The notes beneath the pieces were generated by a model. That model was not told the origin of the DNA. It saw nothing but the letters and a program-made list of their open reading frames with translations, and made no database searches. Positions 52,440 to 64,000 of a stretch of 64,000 bases of DNA are shown here, in pieces. How positions within the stretch are numbered: position 1 is the stretch's first letter; each line of letters opens with the position of its first letter. The DNA is from Sycobia sp. Sy_11 (taxonomy: Eukaryota; Arthropoda; Insecta; Hymenoptera; Epichrysomallidae). Both the position numbers and the translations under genes were made by a program. The stretch lies in NCBI GenBank assembly GCA_018907035.1, contig JACCIC010000019.1, forward strand, positions 3,365,001-3,429,000, given 5' to 3'.

Positions 52440-53300
52440 GTCAAAATCATCCTGAATTTATCTACTCGTAACCTGCTCCTCCCCTCCCCCCCCCCTCGCT
52501 AACCGACGAAGCAACGACGTTGCATCGAATAAAGTGTTTCGTTCTCGCGCGAACGTGCGCTCGGTGGCAAGAGCCACCGGGTGCTCGGGTGAAGGGGCGG
52601 GAGGGAGGGAGGGGGAAGTTATGGGCTAGGCAGGACGAACGAACGAAAGAAGAGACAGACGAGCGGTTCGTTCGGGCGAGCGAGTGAGCGACGTGCGTAG
52701 CGGGGGACGAGGGACGATAATCAAAGAAAACTTGCAGATGCGCGGTCGGGCAAGCGTCGGGGACCGCCGCCCGGGGCTCCCCACCCCGGCGCGAGCGTGT
52801 CGCTGTCGCTGTCGCGGTCGCGACTCCCCCTCCCCCGCCGATCCCGCCGCGCCACCATCTCTAAGCCGCACGCTCTCGACGAGACTGCTTGCCTCAGCCG
52901 CAGCGATCCCCCGCTGACTGCTCGTAATGCTCGTTTCCTTTTTTTTTTCACTTCTCCGCGTCCCAAGAGTGCGCTCCGTCTCTCTCTCGCTCTCTCGGCG
53001 TCTCTCTTCCGATTTTCTTTCAGCGGCCCCCCTCGTCCCCGCGCGCGTCGCGCCATCGCTCGTGCTTTAACGCGCTATCCGGCGAAATTATCGCGCGCGC
53101 GTGCTCGCTCGGCGTCGTCCTCTAATATAAATCCAACGTGCCCGACCCTCGCCCTCGCGGCCAAGCCGCGAACAGCCGCCTCTTGCTCTTTCTTCCCTCG
53201 TTCCCGGCGATATCGCTTTAACCGTCAGCGATACCTTCTCTCTCACGCTCCCCCCTCTACTTCTCTCATCTTCTCTCTCTCTCTCTCTCTCTATATCTCT
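52440..53300. other. CpG-rich block, possible promoter or first exon
   Basis: A GC-rich island with short tandem motifs (GAAC/GAGC repeats near 52630-52690, CTGTCG repeats near 52800-52820) ends in a CT tract at about 53272-53292. A frame of 174 codons on + (52797-53321) is Ser/Arg-rich without any domain. It may be a 5' UTR or promoter of an unseen gene, or no gene at all. Confidence 0.3.
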
Positions 53301-54340
53301 CGCTATTCTATTGATTTTTAATACGCAGAGATATTCATGCGCAACTTTGCTTGCTTTGTTCCTGGCGCGTAGACGAGGATGATTTGTTCTAATTTTAATA
53401 CATCATTTTAATTATACCGAAAAAGAATTCGTTTCTGAGTAACAGATTTGTCTACTTGATTGAACTATATGTATAGATGAAATTCAACCGTTACCATTGT
53501 CCAGCACTTTCATTGGAAATTTTATGTTTTATTTAGTTTCATTTAGTACTGAATTTACATTCAGTGTTTTTCTCGGCTTTACGTTTTTCTTGACCAAAAA
53601 TTATGAATAGAATTTTCAAAAACTTTCAGTTCCATCGTATTTCACAAGCCTACTCGAGACTTTAGAACAGTTTAAGATTCACGCAAGTAAAGAAAACGTA
53701 ATTAACTAAAATTTAATGTTCAAAGATAGCATAATACGAAACAGAGTACTTTTTGCTCGATCTGTAAACACTTCAGCTTCTGAAAGCAAAAAACTAATAT
53801 TTGAATCCAAGATGAATATAAATGAAACAAATAATGTATTTACTTAAGAAATTAAATAAATGTTTATGTGCTTTTACTAATTCAAGTAACTTTTACGAAT
53901 GTTATTTACAATCTGCATTTACCATCTGAGGACCGAATGCGATGTGGAATAGTGAATTAATAAAAAAAAAAACAAATAATGAGAAAAATAGAAATGATAT
54001 AAAATATATATGTATATCGAAAATATCGAGATCGAAAAGAAATACCGAGCTATAAGCAAGGGAGAAGAGCTGAAGGAAGGGATCGAAAGGAAGGAAGGGA
54101 TCGAAGGTGGCATACTGTAATAACGGCAATTCATTTTCAATCAAACCCCGAACAATGTGCAATCAAACTTGGAATTGGCTCGACTCCCCCCCTTGCCCCC
54201 TATCCTTCCTCTCTTTTTTCTGTCCCCCTTGCTGGCCTCCGTGGGTTCGAGCGAACGATCGCGCAGCCAGCCTTTTTTCTCTCTTTTCATATCTCGGTCT
54301 TCTCTTCCCTGTCTGCGGTGCAACGAAGAGCGTGGAGGAG

Positions 54341-54343
<3 letters not shown>

Positions 54344-54382
<39 letters not shown>

Positions 54383-54388
54383 GAGAGG
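54344..54388. repeat. (GA)n microsatellite
   Basis: Pure GA alternation of about 36 bases with GTGA at the 3' end. Confidence 0.93.
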
Positions 54389-54928
54389 GGTAGTGAGGAC
54401 CGACTGATCCTCCCAGCGTCCCTTCGTCTTTGCGTTCTTATTTCCACCGCTGGCACGCGGCATGGAATTTTAATAACTGCCGCGTGCTCGTGCACCGCAC
54501 GCCAATGCCCGAGAGCGTCTAATAATCAATAATGCGCGTATATACGCGCAGCGACAACTATGAATAATGCTGGGCCATGCCGGCGCTTAACTTCGCCCTC
54601 GGTCAAAGCGTTTGCTTCATTGGACAACTTCTCTCCCTGACGCACTCTGTCTCTCTCTCTCTCTCTCTCTCTCCCTCCCTCCCCATCTATCTTTCTCTCC
54701 ACCTCTGTGCTTTAACTTTCGGCAGGAAAGCACGCGTACGACGATCCTTTCAGCGAGTAAAGAGGGGGAGAAAGAGAGAAAGAGAGAGTCAGTGAGTGAG
54801 TGAGTGAGTGAGTGAGAACAGTCGGGCGTCCTTTAAGCCCGACAAATCTCGACGATGCCGCTGACAAAATTGGCGGCTTTAATCATGTCCCTTATACAAC
54901 GAATAGAGCTCGGCATCTATACGACAAC

Positions 54929-54977
<49 letters not shown>
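54929..54977. repeat. (TA)n joined to (GA)n
   Basis: A short TA run passes directly into about 17 GA units. A (GAGT)n run lies just upstream at about 54787-54815. Confidence 0.93.
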
Positions 54978-54979
<2 letters not shown>

Positions 54980-57474
54980 ACTGCTGAAAAGTGAGCGTTT
55001 GCGTCGATGAAAGGAATTTTCAAAGGGCAAAAATTTCCCGGCTCCCACGGACTGATGGAGTTATTTGAAACTAATGGAAATTGCCACCTCTCCCCCGCCT
55101 GGCCCGGCCCTGTATAAGTAACTTTAGAGGAGTCGTAACTTATAGGTGTTACGAGCATTTCTGGATTGTGTCAAATTTATAAGTCTCGGGGCGCGCGCTC
55201 GAGCATCATACACGCGGTACAGCTTTACGCGAGCATTCGCTGGAAATTAATTTTAAATTACGAGAGAAAAATAGTTTAAAAGCAGTATTCGAGCCCCGTT
55301 ATTATTAGCGAGCTGTCGCGATAAATCATCGTATTTGCGCATAGTTGGCCCGATACCGATATTTTCTCTTATTATCGTCGCAATTCGGGTGGACGCGAGG
55401 CGCCAAAGCCCTTTTGACGCGACTTAATATACGAGGAATCCTTTGAGACGCGCATTATTGCGATGCGATGGTGGAGTTCAACTTTGTAATAAGTTATGCG
55501 AGCGCAGGACAGCGGAATTGCTCGCGCCGTATATAGAGCCCCGGTCGATATTATCGTGCGTTGCGAATTTTGGACAAAATTCGCCCCCTCCCCCAGTCCA
55601 TCTAAGCAAGTTCGTGCGGAGCTGACGAAGCTAACGCTGACAGTCGGGTGGCTGCTTCGAGTAAAAAAAAAAACAAAACAAAACAACACCGTGATCAACA
55701 ACGGAGAAATTGAACACTGGAACTATGATGTGCGATTGAATAAACGGGTGGCGCATCGATGGCGAGCGCTGAAAAAACAAAGTAGAGAGTTCATTCCCGG
55801 CATCTGTCGAGTAAATTACATCCCCTCTTGGATCTCTCGAATACCCGCTGCTGCACGGGAGAAAACCTCCGGGGGCAAATAAATTGTCATGTGCCGTTGA
55901 CGAGGTTGTCTCTCACAGCAAGTGAGGCGAGCCTCGAAGGAAAGGGAAAACGCGGACGGAGAGAGTGAAAGCCGGTGGAAGAAAAATTGGAAGGGGGGGA
56001 AAAAAGCCCGAGACAGTTGTAGACGAACGGAGCGAGAGTGAGAGTGAGAGCGGCGAGGGGGGGGGGGAAAGGTAGGAAATTTACTGCTCGGTAGACTGTG
56101 CTTCATAAATATTCGAGGGAGGAGGTTCATGTTGTTATTGGTTTTTGAGATTCGATTAAATATTTCAAGTTGAAGCTTTAAAAAAGAATATACCGCCTTT
56201 CGTTAGCGATATTGACATTAATTGAACCGCAAAGCATTGAGGACACATTGCTAACGAAAAATATAATGTGTTCAGACGAAACAGTAAATAATATACTCTA
56301 TCTTCGGTTAAAATATATTTATGAAAATTTATGTTTTCATAGAATTCGGCGTTCGCTTCACGCATACAAATAACTAATATTAACCATTATGCAATGTTAT
56401 ACATAATTGAAAGGCAAGTTAAATGTGAAAATTTGTGGTGCCACCTGTTAAATCTTTATCATATTCTTTTTTAAACATATGTAATTTAAATTCGATCACA
56501 CGAGTGCATTCGCACCAATCGCCAAAATCTGAAGCGCGTTAGCAAATGTAAATAAAATGTACCGCTTTAACCTTTACTTTTCTCGTAATTGCGGCTATCA
56601 ATTGAGATTTGATGACCACGGAAATTTTCATTGTAAATATTATTTTATTTACAGGCAGTTAAATAAACCGCTATTACGTTTTTATTTTAGTTAAAAAAAA
56701 GTATGAATAATTTATATTAATCTATATTAACAGATGATTTAAGCATATTATATTTCAAATTAGAAATTGGAATCGGGTTTCGGGATTCTTCAGATCCCTT
56801 AATGGAAAAATTCCAGACATGTACGTTTCCATATTATAGAGCCATAGAAAACTGGCGTAATTTATTCAATATTTTACCAGCGAGTATTCAAAAAAATAAA
56901 TTCCATTGGAGAATTAAAAAAAAAATTGTAAAAATTATTATTAGTGCACATAACTAATAATTTTAGTCATCAATTTGTTAAATATTCAGATAACTTAGTG
57001 GATTCATTCGTTGTTTACTATAAATAGTTCATGGATTATTTTTCAAAGCTACTGCATTTACATATAATGATTATTATTATTTTTTGTAAAAGTACAAATT
57101 TTAAACCGCCTATTTTTCATGAAATAAATAAGTAAGTTAAATGTAAAACGCATAATATAAGATGACTTTTGATCATTATTCAGAGCGAAAATTTTTAACA
57201 ATTCTACACAGTCTACAACTTTATTCTTGTAATACCGTTAAGCAATTGCATTTATCTCCAAAGGAATGAAGCCAATTCCTCGATATTTCGGCAACTATTT
57301 GTATTGCATAAATTTCGAAATCATCGATGGCAGAATATTGATTATCGATTTTCAAATATCATTCAAGCATGAAAAACCTTCGACGAAGAAAGAAGGAAGC
57401 CCGGAAACCTAATATCTAGATAAAAACATAGAGAATATATGGGAGGCAGATATAAAGCAGAGAAACAAACTGAG

Positions 57475-57478
<4 letters not shown>

Positions 57479-57516
<38 letters not shown>
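57479..57516. repeat. (GA)n microsatellite
   Basis: Pure AG alternation. Another GA tract lies at 58352-58381. Confidence 0.93.
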
Positions 57517-57520
<4 letters not shown>

Positions 57521-58347
57521 TGTGGGAGGACAAAAAATTTGTTGATTTATAAACCCGCAGACTGTATCGCGCTGGTGCCTCGCTATCTTTGCCCGCCTAC
57601 TTAAGGTTAATTGCCATTCATTGCGCATGGCGAAGTTCTTCGCGACTCTCCTTCCTCGGTTTTATTATATGCCTCCTGGCGCGAGAGAACGTCGGGATGG
57701 GGGAATTGGGGCGCAAATTTAGGGGGCGCGTAACGCTGAAAATTCGACTTCGATAATTCTTCAGGATGCGTGTGGCTCAGAAAACTTTGGCCGTTTAATT
57801 GCTCATTTGCCTGAGATACGGCGACTACGTTGAACAATTTTGTTTTATATCGTCGATATTGTTATCTTCCCCGAGAATAAACTCAAGTTTTACCGATGAT
57901 ACTTGCATAGTTCAAAATGTATATCGAAATTGTAATGACGCGTTTTAGCGATGGGAAGTTTTGAATAAAAAAAAAAAAATCGGACTTTATAACTTTATCA
58001 ATTTTCGATGTAAGCAAGATTAAAGAATAAGATTGTTTTCATGAAAAGTCTAATTGAAAGCTTGATATGACTCGCTGATTTTCTTTGCGTGCAAGACTTT
58101 CTCGGATTTCATTGTATTGTATTATATCATCTATATGAAAGTTCCGATAACAAATGGAATCCAAATAAATCTCTATAGAATTAAGGCTTCGCATTGTCAA
58201 CTGACATTGACATGGACCTTGAATGCAATCCGTGTAAATAAAATGAGGGGGAAAAGAGAGGTAAAAATTATACGGTTAGCTTGCTAGAAGTACACGCAGA
58301 AGAGTAGACGAAAGCGAGAGGAAGAAAAACTCGGAAAGTCCGTTATC

Positions 58348-58384
<37 letters not shown>

Positions 58385-60002
58385 CCCAGGCAAGAGGGCT
58401 CGTCAAGCCCTTAATGAATTTTAATAGCTGACACAGCGACCGATATTAATAATGGGCAAAGATCGTTCCTCTAGGCAATTTTCTTCTCTTCTTTTTCTTG
58501 CCTGCCTGCCCCCAGCCCTCCCCACTTCTTTGACAGCGCGTCTTTTACAGGTGACGTCTAACCTTGTCACGAGCGACGAGATTAGCTCGCCTCGAATATT
58601 GCATTACGTTAATTTATGAATTTTAATTGGCTAACTTATTAATCAAATCGTCGGCTAATCAAATTTTAATTACACATCGTTTGTACGACTGAGGCGTGGC
58701 TTGGCGCGGACCAATTAACGAAGAATCAATGTTTTTCTCGCAAACAAAGGAGGTATCTTTCCACGAAACGACTGGGAATAGAATAGAAGTTCTTGTTTGA
58801 TAATCTGCAATACGATGATATAAAAATTGTCTTTATTCATAATTCGTCCGCGAGACGAACTCGTGCCGTCCGCGTAGACGAATCGGTCCAATATTGATTT
58901 CAGTCATAATTATTGTATGAATGCTGAGTCGCTCCCAGATCTAGGTCATAACGTCGTTTCATTTTCAAAATACTTTTGACTTATTAAAACCAACTTTCGA
59001 ATGATTCAAACCAATATCTTTCATTGTAATGTAAAATTTAATCTGTGTACCATCAGTTTGTTAATAAAATCTATATAAATAAGTTTTTTAATTACTCTTT
59101 CATTTATATTTGTATTTGCTATCATATACGTCTATAACAGTTTTCTTTATTGTATTTGTTGTTTATATTACTATCGTCTTCATTTGATTCATATAATAAT
59201 TTATTAACATAATCTATATTATCCATTGAAAAGTGTTGTATTTATACGCAATCAATAAACTAATTATTATAAGACACAATGCTTAATCTTCTCATAAATT
59301 TCACAAACAGATAAATAACTTCTGCATATTATGTCTGCTGGAAATGGATTAGGCATGCTAGAAAAGTTAGTAGGAAACTAAAACTGGATATCGCACAGGC
59401 TCAAAGTGAAGTATATTCATGTGGAATTACGTCCTAGATGTGCAGCAGAACTAGCCGTAGTGGTAAAAGTAATCTCTATTAATCCGTACTAATTTCAAAT
59501 TCGCATGCGTCCAAATTTTCTGCGAATTATGGTTAATCACCGACTGACTTAAATTTACTCGTACTACTGAAGTATTTGGTTAACCACGCGTATTGATTGC
59601 ATTTTCTCAATTTGCTTTTTTTTTGAAATCCCAATAAGGAAGAATATAGATTTCTCAGCCATTGCAAAGCTACAAATAGCGATGTATATAATGATTATTG
59701 TTTCTTTTTTGTGATCAATAAAAATAAAGATCGTATATCAGTACGGTCGTAAAATCAGTACGTATATCACCGTGGATATTATTCTTTCTAACTAATTTAT
59801 TCTTACAATCTGTTAAAAATCACGAAGCAAATATCTTTTTTACTCACTATTAATTTTTTTTTTATTTTCAAACTAACTTTTAACTTCTAATAATATATGT
59901 ATGTGTGAAAGCACTAGTCTCACGTTTAGTGTACGTACAATAATAAAGGTTTTATTTTCAAATTTAAGTAAGAACTATGAAAACATCTTAATGCATAAGT
60001 TT

Positions 60003-60130
60003 AAATTGTATAAAGTTTTTATTTGTAATTCTACAATGTGGATTTCCTTTTAGCATACAAATAAACTACGATTTGCATTTTAATACTAAAGTAATATATA
60101 TATATAAGGAAAACTATGTAACTTTCGAGA
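60003..60130. repeat. diverged direct repeat, copy 1
   Basis: AAATTGTATAAAGTTTTTAT at 60003 and ATAAGGAAAACTATGTAAC at 60104 both recur, in the same order and with similar spacing, about 711 bases downstream. Confidence 0.6.
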
Positions 60131-60715
60131 AGTTTTGTTTTGAAAATATTGTGCGAATGAAAGAATTTCCTGAACATGGCATAGGTAACATATGGTATAT
60201 TTATGATGTATCTATTTTAACTAAATAAATCATAATAATACATTCCAGATATACGATATTTAAATATTATAATACAATATTTTAATCACAAATTATTAAA
60301 TATATAAACGTACCTGTGTTATTTGTAACCTAAATAATAACGGTTTTATTTTGATGGTTAAAGGGTGCTTTGCTTTGAGAAGTTTAAATAATAGCTATGA
60401 CTATGTCACGTAATTTAACGTAAAAGGAGTTTATAAGACGTTAATAAGACGGTAAAAAGTTAACTTGTAATCATACATCTAGAATTACACCACCTAAAAT
60501 CTAGCTCATGAATGCTAAGAAGGTTCTCTAGTTCCAAAGGTACGAAATAGTTATTTTTAAATTATTTCAAGAATATGTTCGATTTTAATATTGTCTTTCT
60601 TATGAGCAAAAACATTTTTCTTCTCACAACGTAAAACTAGTAAATTTGGTTTAATCGCCTTAAGACAATGTCGATATAAGCCATTGTATTACTGAAACTT
60701 TCCAAGTATAAGTTA

Positions 60716-60840
60716 AAATTGTAGTAAAGTTTTTATTTGTTATTTTACAATGTTGCTCCCTGCCTAAAATACGATTAAACTGCCGCATTCATGTTAATGC
60801 GTAAGTAATGGAAATAAGGAAAACCATGTAACTAGAGAAG
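60716..60840. repeat. diverged direct repeat, copy 2
   Basis: This matches copy 1 in its first 39 bases with only about three differences, then weakly, then again at ATAAGGAAAACCATGTAAC (60814). The middle parts differ, so the duplication is old. Confidence 0.6.
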
Positions 60841-61563
60841 TCTCCTTTGGTAGATATTGTAGAAACGTTACAATTTTACATATTAAAACATTAGCACGTC
60901 GTCTAATATATTTGTGATTAAGCTACATTAACGAAATCAATTACAATAATAATTTTGAGACGCGCGTATCTTTTCCATAAGCTAAAGTACCGCATAAAGT
61001 GCCACATATCTAAGGAATATATCGCTTTGTGGGTAAAAATCTAGAACGAGTACGCGTAGATGGAAGCCCCGATAATAAGAACTATGCCGACAGCGGCGAC
61101 CGGCAGCAGGCTAAATCCGTGGCGTTTCGTTCTTTTTTACCACCACCCCCCACCCCACCCAGTACCACCTCGCTCCCGGAAGCGGACTAGGTTTATGTAG
61201 AAACCTGCGAGACGACTCCTATAGGCTCCTTTGTCCCGCTCGTCGGACGGACCAAAAAAAAGGGGGGAGGGGGCGAGAAATAGAAATGAAGAAAAACGTA
61301 ACGTTTTCCCTCGCCAATTCTACACGGTCGCGGTGGCTCCTCGGCGTGTCCCGTGCCTGTACACGCATACACCGTAGGAGCTCACCGGACCCATTAAAAC
61401 CGAGCGGTCGCACAGTGGCGTATACGTAGTACGCTATATACCGACGCCTACTGCGCAGCCCTGGCATATAGCGGCGCGACGGATATGGAGTTCCACGCGA
61501 GTCACCCTCCCCCCCCCCGCCCCAGTGTGCGTGCGTGCGCGCGCGTGTGTGTGTATATTTATA

Positions 61564-61595
61564 CATAAACGCGCGAGCGCGAGCGCGCGTTTATG
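61564..61595. repeat. inverted repeat, 12-base arms
   Basis: CATAAACGCGCG and its exact reverse complement CGCGCGTTTATG flank the 8-base loop AGCGCGAG. The arms are GC-rich and could form a stable hairpin. Confidence 0.85.
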
Positions 61596-62013
61596 CGCTA
61601 GACGAGCCGATAATACGTATGGACGATCGTAAATTGCGTATAGATAGAGCGCACGAGGGCTACCGGAGCTGGAATTGAATGACTGAAGCAGACCCTCCGT
61701 TTGCTTATCCTTTTTCCTTTTCTCTTGTTCTTCTTTTTCGTCTTTACTAAGCGAGAAGAAATCGGGCTCCTCGATCGCGAGCAGTAATTAAATATGGGCT
61801 AAATGGAAGAAAGTAATCGCGCCGGATAAAGCGTAATGTTGACTTATGCCGAGAAGGCGTGGCGGTTGATAGGCTCCAGACACAAAGGAGAGGAAAGAAT
61901 GAATGCACGATGAATCGAGGGAAAGAGTTTCGTATTCTTAAGTTATGCATAAATTGTCAATGGTGGAATTTAAAATTTTTATCATACTGAGGAAACCAAC
62001 TTGAGAAAAGGAG

Positions 62014-62015
<2 letters not shown>

Positions 62016-62050
<35 letters not shown>
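62016..62050. repeat. (TA)n microsatellite
   Basis: Pure TA alternation of about 35 bases. Confidence 0.95.
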
Positions 62051-62055
<5 letters not shown>

Positions 62056-62299
62056 TTTTGCTATATTCGCTGCCAACGTACTCATGGCAGGAGAAAAGAA
62101 AATCGAGTGCAGCGCACGCTGAAGATGTTCCTCTATAATATAATATAATAGAATTATATAATATCTAGAATTTCTAATTTAATAAAATTTAAATTTTTAA
62201 ATTAAAAATCGCATGCAAAAAAGAATATTGAAACCTAACAAAGGTAATTGTGTTATCTAAGGCTATCTAATTTCGTCTTTCGTACGAAAATATGAATAG

Positions 62300-62301
<2 letters not shown>

Positions 62302-62357
<56 letters not shown>
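62302..62357. repeat. (TA)n microsatellite
   Basis: About 56 bases of TA, about 170 bases before the left end of the mariner-type element. Confidence 0.95.
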
Positions 62358-62359
<2 letters not shown>

Positions 62360-62526
62360 AATACTGAAATTTTTAGAAAATTATCAACCTTTTTCGTAAA
62401 TTCTCCATAAAATATTTGTAATAGCGAAAATTTTATTTACATGTTTACATTCTTTAGTCAACGTCGCCAAAGTCATACGTGAAGAGAATAGCAAGGATAA
62501 TATCCAAAATGTAATTTGCTGGCATA

Positions 62527-63276
62527 CGAGGCTGCTTAATAAGTTCTCGAGTTATTACGTTTTGTACCCAGTAACTTTACTCTTAATACTGCTTCAGTAG
62601 TTTATCGTTACATTATTGCAATTTAGAATTTTCTAACTTACCATTTATTATTTTTATCTATTGGTGCACACTGTTCGTTGCATAACAATTTGTATAAAGC
62701 GAACGTCTTATAGTGATTAAACGCTTTTTTTATTACCGGAATCATGAAAAGACACTTTATTGTCAATTTTAATGGTTAAAGATTGATTTAGAAAGTTCCG
62801 TTTCAACCGTACCATTACAATTGACAATGAACGTTCAAGTCGTCCGAAGGTAATTATTAATCTGAAATCAATAGGAATCGACGAAACGATAGGAGTAAAG
62901 GTTAAAATGATTACCGCCAAATATTATTTACAGCTATTGGACGGATTTCACGCTGCTTTAAAGCAGAAACGGTCGCATTTAGCGAAAGGTGAAAGTATTG
63001 TTTTATCCGGACAATGCGTGAACGCATACGTATTTACGGATACCATGGAAAGAATTCATCAATTAGACTGCAAACTGGCATCTCATCCATCGCATTCTCC
63101 AGATTTAGCCCGTTCCGACGGTTTCCCGTTCCATCAAGCCCGAAGAAATGCCGGCCGGGGATTCGGGTCGCTCGGGCGGGCCATTGTTGAAATAAATTCT
63201 AAGGGCGTTAAAAGAATCTCATTCTTCTGCAAAGAATAAAGCAAATAAGACTTATTTTGGACTAATTATTGCGAGC
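62527..63276 (+). mobile_element. internally deleted mariner-type element
   Basis: The left end reads TA followed by CGAGGCTGCTTAATAAGTTC at 62525-62546, which looks like a mariner terminal repeat at its TA target. A weakly matching right end, ATTATTGCGAG followed by CTA, ends near 63278. The element would be about 750 bp against about 1.3 kb for a full copy. The right boundary is an inference; the transposase remains inside it are much better supported. Confidence 0.5.
62787..63239 (+). pseudogene. truncated mariner transposase, C-terminal part
   Basis: An uninterrupted frame begins after a stop at 62784-62786. It runs from a linker-like NERSSRPK (about 62826-62849) almost directly into ITAKYYLQLLDGFHAALKQK, typical of the second half of mariner transposases. 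Further on, SHSPDLARSDGF matches the conserved SPDLAPSD motif with the third catalytic Asp. The usual HHDNARPH motif is replaced (the position reads LSGQCVNAY), and the middle of the protein including the first catalytic Asp is absent. The protein is therefore not expected to be active. The reading suggests an internal deletion that kept frame. The first Met is at 62907, but a real start for the ancestral protein lay further 5'. Confidence 0.75.
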
Positions 63277-63278
63277 TA

Positions 63279-64000
63279 AAGGGAAGTTATTCACGAACAA
63301 TAAAAATGGACTGTTTCGCGAATAATAAAGTTTCCCTTTGAACGCAGCTGATTTATCCAGCAGATCTGCGAACGAAGGATTATAGAGCGCCGATCGTGAG
63401 CATTCTGGAGCGGTACGTGGAAATTGCGACATTTGCCAGCCGGCTAATTATCTGGATAATCTGTATTATACGAGCTCGAAATTCGCCGCTAATGCCCGGC
63501 GCTTAAGATTAAACATTCACACCGCCGCGATCGTAAATAAAGGCCGAAATATACAGGCGTCATACAGCCGGAGCGAATTAAATTCACGCCCCAAATAATT
63601 AATTATTCCGCTGCTAGCCGTATACCGTCCGAAATGTTACAACGATTATCTTCTTTTTCTTATCCTAGCCATGACTTTTCTAAATAATTAATGAGAGTCG
63701 GATCAAACGAATCCGATCAAGTGTATTGTTTTTTTTTTTTGTTTGGAAAGACGCATAACAACGCAATCAGTTACGATCTCCGCTCTTTTCCGATGAAATC
63801 GGATACCACGCCACGTTACAACCGTTTCGGCATTTAGGCGTCCGTGCTCAGATGCCCGCATTAATCTCTCGGCGCGCGGCGCAAATCCCTCGTCGGAGCT
63901 CGTAATTCACGCGCGTTAACGCGCTCGCAAACACATCGGGGCTCGTGCGATCGGCGCGAGCGTCGCATTATTATTCGCGCGGAACTATCGAGGTACATTC
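63279..64000. other. balanced-GC non-coding block with homeobox-like motifs
   Basis: After the mariner remnant the sequence becomes moderately GC-rich and low in simple repeats, with several TAATTA/TAATTAATTA motifs (for example near 63595-63608). This texture is often seen in conserved insect regulatory DNA, but conservation cannot be judged here. It continues past the window end. Confidence 0.3.

Larger units (their letters stand above)
42761..62526. other. intergenic region with CpG-rich blocks, no gene recognised
   Basis: AT-rich DNA (42.8-45.0, 46.0-47.2, 48.2-49.9, 51.1-52.1, 53.3-54.1, 56.1-57.4 and 58.8-61.0 kb) alternates with CpG-rich, homopolymer-rich blocks. Frames in the CpG-rich blocks overlap on both strands and are rich in Arg, Pro, Ser and Ala, as expected of GC-rich non-coding DNA. 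No domain or convincing splice-linked exon series was seen. Confidence 0.5.

Noticed and set aside
52797..53321. Frame of 174 codons on +
   Set aside because: It is mostly Ser/Arg/Leu from CT- and CG-rich sequence, no homology is recognised, and it ends in a CT repeat.

Overview
The window reads as nuclear DNA of an insect, most likely a hymenopteran and possibly an ant. AT-rich stretches alternate with short GC- and CpG-rich blocks, there is about one long (TA)n microsatellite every 2 kb, and the one recognisable gene is a compact-exon, long-intron gene whose protein matches an arthropod type-1 serotonin receptor. No bacterial, viral or organellar gene organisation is visible. The species call is an inference from base composition and receptor sequence only.

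Region 1-25.5 kb holds the 3' part of this gene on the + strand. Four exons are supported by reading frame, splice sites and class A GPCR landmarks: 8199-8342 (TM3 and the DRY motif), 15178-15333 (TM4 and extracellular loop 2), 22730 to about 22890 (TM5 and the start of intracellular loop 3), and about 24979-25540 (rest of loop 3, TM6, TM7, stop). The introns are about 6.8, 7.4 and 2.1 kb. Together the exons give about 340 residues. The N-terminus, TM1 and TM2 are not in the window, so the first 8.2 kb is best read as intron. Loop 3 carries a His/Gln-rich tract and a run of 12 threonines encoded almost purely by ACG.

Region 25.5-62.5 kb shows no convincing gene. It holds AT-rich sequence, many simple repeats, a decayed mariner transposase on the - strand (about 41.85-42.76 kb), and several CpG-rich blocks (45.1-45.9, 47.3-48.1, 49.9-51.1, 52.4-53.3 and 54.1-56.1 kb). 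Some of these blocks could be promoter or first-exon regions of unseen genes, but nothing proves it. A second, internally deleted mariner-type element lies at 62.5-63.3 kb on the + strand. A tRNA-derived SINE-like fragment sits in intron 2 of the receptor gene at about 21.14 kb.

No undescribed system could be demonstrated. The observations most worth a second look are the repeat-bearing loop 3 of the receptor with its ambiguous splice junction, the deleted mariner element, the CpG-rich blocks that could mark promoters, and the extreme density of (TA)n and G/C homopolymer tracts.
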